From an uncultured Methanosarcinales archaeon (GTDB lineage: Archaea > Halobacteriota > Methanosarcinia > Methanotrichales > Methanotrichaceae), in NCBI GenBank assembly GCA_937864385.1, contig CALMJN010000069.1, positions 1 through 5,691 of the forward strand: DNA of 5,691 nt. The letters run 5' to 3'. How positions within the stretch are numbered: position 1 is the stretch's first letter; each line of letters opens with the position of its first letter. Below the pieces are notes generated by a model that saw only the letters and a program-made list of their open reading frames with translations, made no database searches and had not been told where the DNA came from. The translations under genes were made by a program, and so were the position numbers. Positions 5,116-5,691 of the stretch are shown here, piece after piece.

Positions 5116-5691
5116 AGCGATATAAAATCATTACTGGAAAAGTTGAGCAATGCCCACGGCATATCCGGCTGGGAGGGATCGATCCAGCAGATAGTCAAAG
5201 AGGAGATTGCGCCCTATGTGGACGAGATCCGGATTGATAAATTGGGAAATCTGATTGCCATAAAGAAAGGCGAGAGCCCCTCGGTTATGATTGAGGCCCA
5301 TGCCGATGAGATCGGCCTGATGGTAAAGCAGGTTGATGAGAAGGGATTTTTAAGATTTATCCGCATCGGTGGCTGGTTTGACCAGACCCTGCTCAACCAG
5401 AGGGTGGTCATTCACACCAGATCCGGTCCGATCAAGGGCGTAATCGGCTGCAAGCCTCCCCACGTGATGAAGGAGGAGGAGAGGAAGAAGATCGTGGAGG
5501 GCAGGGACATGTTCATTGATGTGGGCTGCTGCAGTGACAAAGAGGCGGAGGCACTGGGAATTTTTCCCGGCACGCCGGTATCCATAGACCGCACCTTTGC
5601 CGTTCTCCAGGGTGACCGGGTCACGGGCAAGGCCTTCGACAACCGGGCCGGCCTGGTGGCTATGATCGAGGCCCTGAAGAGGACCAAATCC
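5113..5691 (+). CDS. M42 family metallo-aminopeptidase (TET/deblocking type), 3' end missing
   Basis: The frame stays open to the window edge, giving 193 residues of a protein normally about 340-360 aa. M42 enzymes are cytoplasmic di-metal (Zn/Co) aminopeptidases that in archaea form tetrahedral dodecamers and trim short peptides. Family signs: NAHGISGWEGSI (13-24), DKLGNLIA (42-49), the metal-binding EAHADEIGLMV (61-71, ligand His63), an inserted beta subdomain with IRIGGW (83-88) and GVIGCKPPH (109-117), and GKAFDNRAG (172-180) with bridging Asp176. The catalytic glutamate pair and remaining ligands would lie beyond the edge. A start at 5113 places the usual short helix before NAHGISG. It lies 18 bp after the mptG fusion and is probably co-transcribed, though no pathway link is evident. 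Cellulase/endoglucanase names sometimes given to this family are historical misannotations. Confidence 0.93.
   Translation, partial: MSDIKSLLEKLSNAHGISGWEGSIQQIVKEEIAPYVDEIRIDKLGNLIAIKKGESPSVMIEAHADEIGLMVKQVDEKGFLRFIRIGGWFDQTLLNQRVVIHTRSGPIKGVIGCKPPHVMKEEERKKIVEGRDMFIDVGCCSDKEAEALGIFPGTPVSIDRTFAVLQGDRVTGKAFDNRAGLVAMIEALKRTKS

Noticed and set aside
5412..5687. Leftward open frame near the right edge
   Set aside because: It is opposite the M42 peptidase, whose metal-binding and structural motifs are unmistakable in the rightward frame.

Overview
This window looks like a chromosomal housekeeping region of a methanopterin-making archaeon. The evidence is an MptG (RFAP synthase) domain, an archaeal M42 aminopeptidase, GGAGGTGAT-type ribosome binding sites, heavy use of ATA and AGG/AGA codons, and AT-rich spacers between GC-richer genes. 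A methanogen of the Methanosarcinales, perhaps Methanothrix-like, is my best guess, but Archaeoglobales and ANME-type archaea also fit. The taxon is inference: there is no rRNA or mcr gene here.

Positions 1-3487 read leftward. From upstream to downstream the order is hmgA (class II HMG-CoA reductase, mevalonate formation for archaeal lipids), pheA (prephenate dehydratase), cbiK (long-form anaerobic cobaltochelatase) and a small TIGR04076-family protein of unknown function. The first three are nearly gapless: the pheA TTG start overlaps the hmgA stop, and about 21 bp separate pheA from cbiK. They are probably one operon. The small gene follows after a 118-bp gap and ends in an AT-rich, U-tract-producing spacer at the left edge.

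Positions 3559-5691 read rightward. The first gene is a 511-aa fusion of a UbiC-like chorismate pyruvate-lyase domain (DUF98 family) to a complete MptG. It would thus make 4-hydroxybenzoate from chorismate and then condense it with PRPP, the first committed steps of the methanopterin arylamine moiety. Eighteen bp later begins an M42 family metallopeptidase that runs off the right edge. The two arms diverge from a 71-bp spacer holding TATA-like elements and a GC-rich dyad.

Chorismate links the two arms: pheA uses it via prephenate for phenylalanine, and the fusion uses it for methanopterin. The most noteworthy item is the fusion, together with a GTG codon and SD-like purine run exactly where a free-standing MptG would begin. 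I see no mobile element, CRISPR array, tRNA or rRNA.
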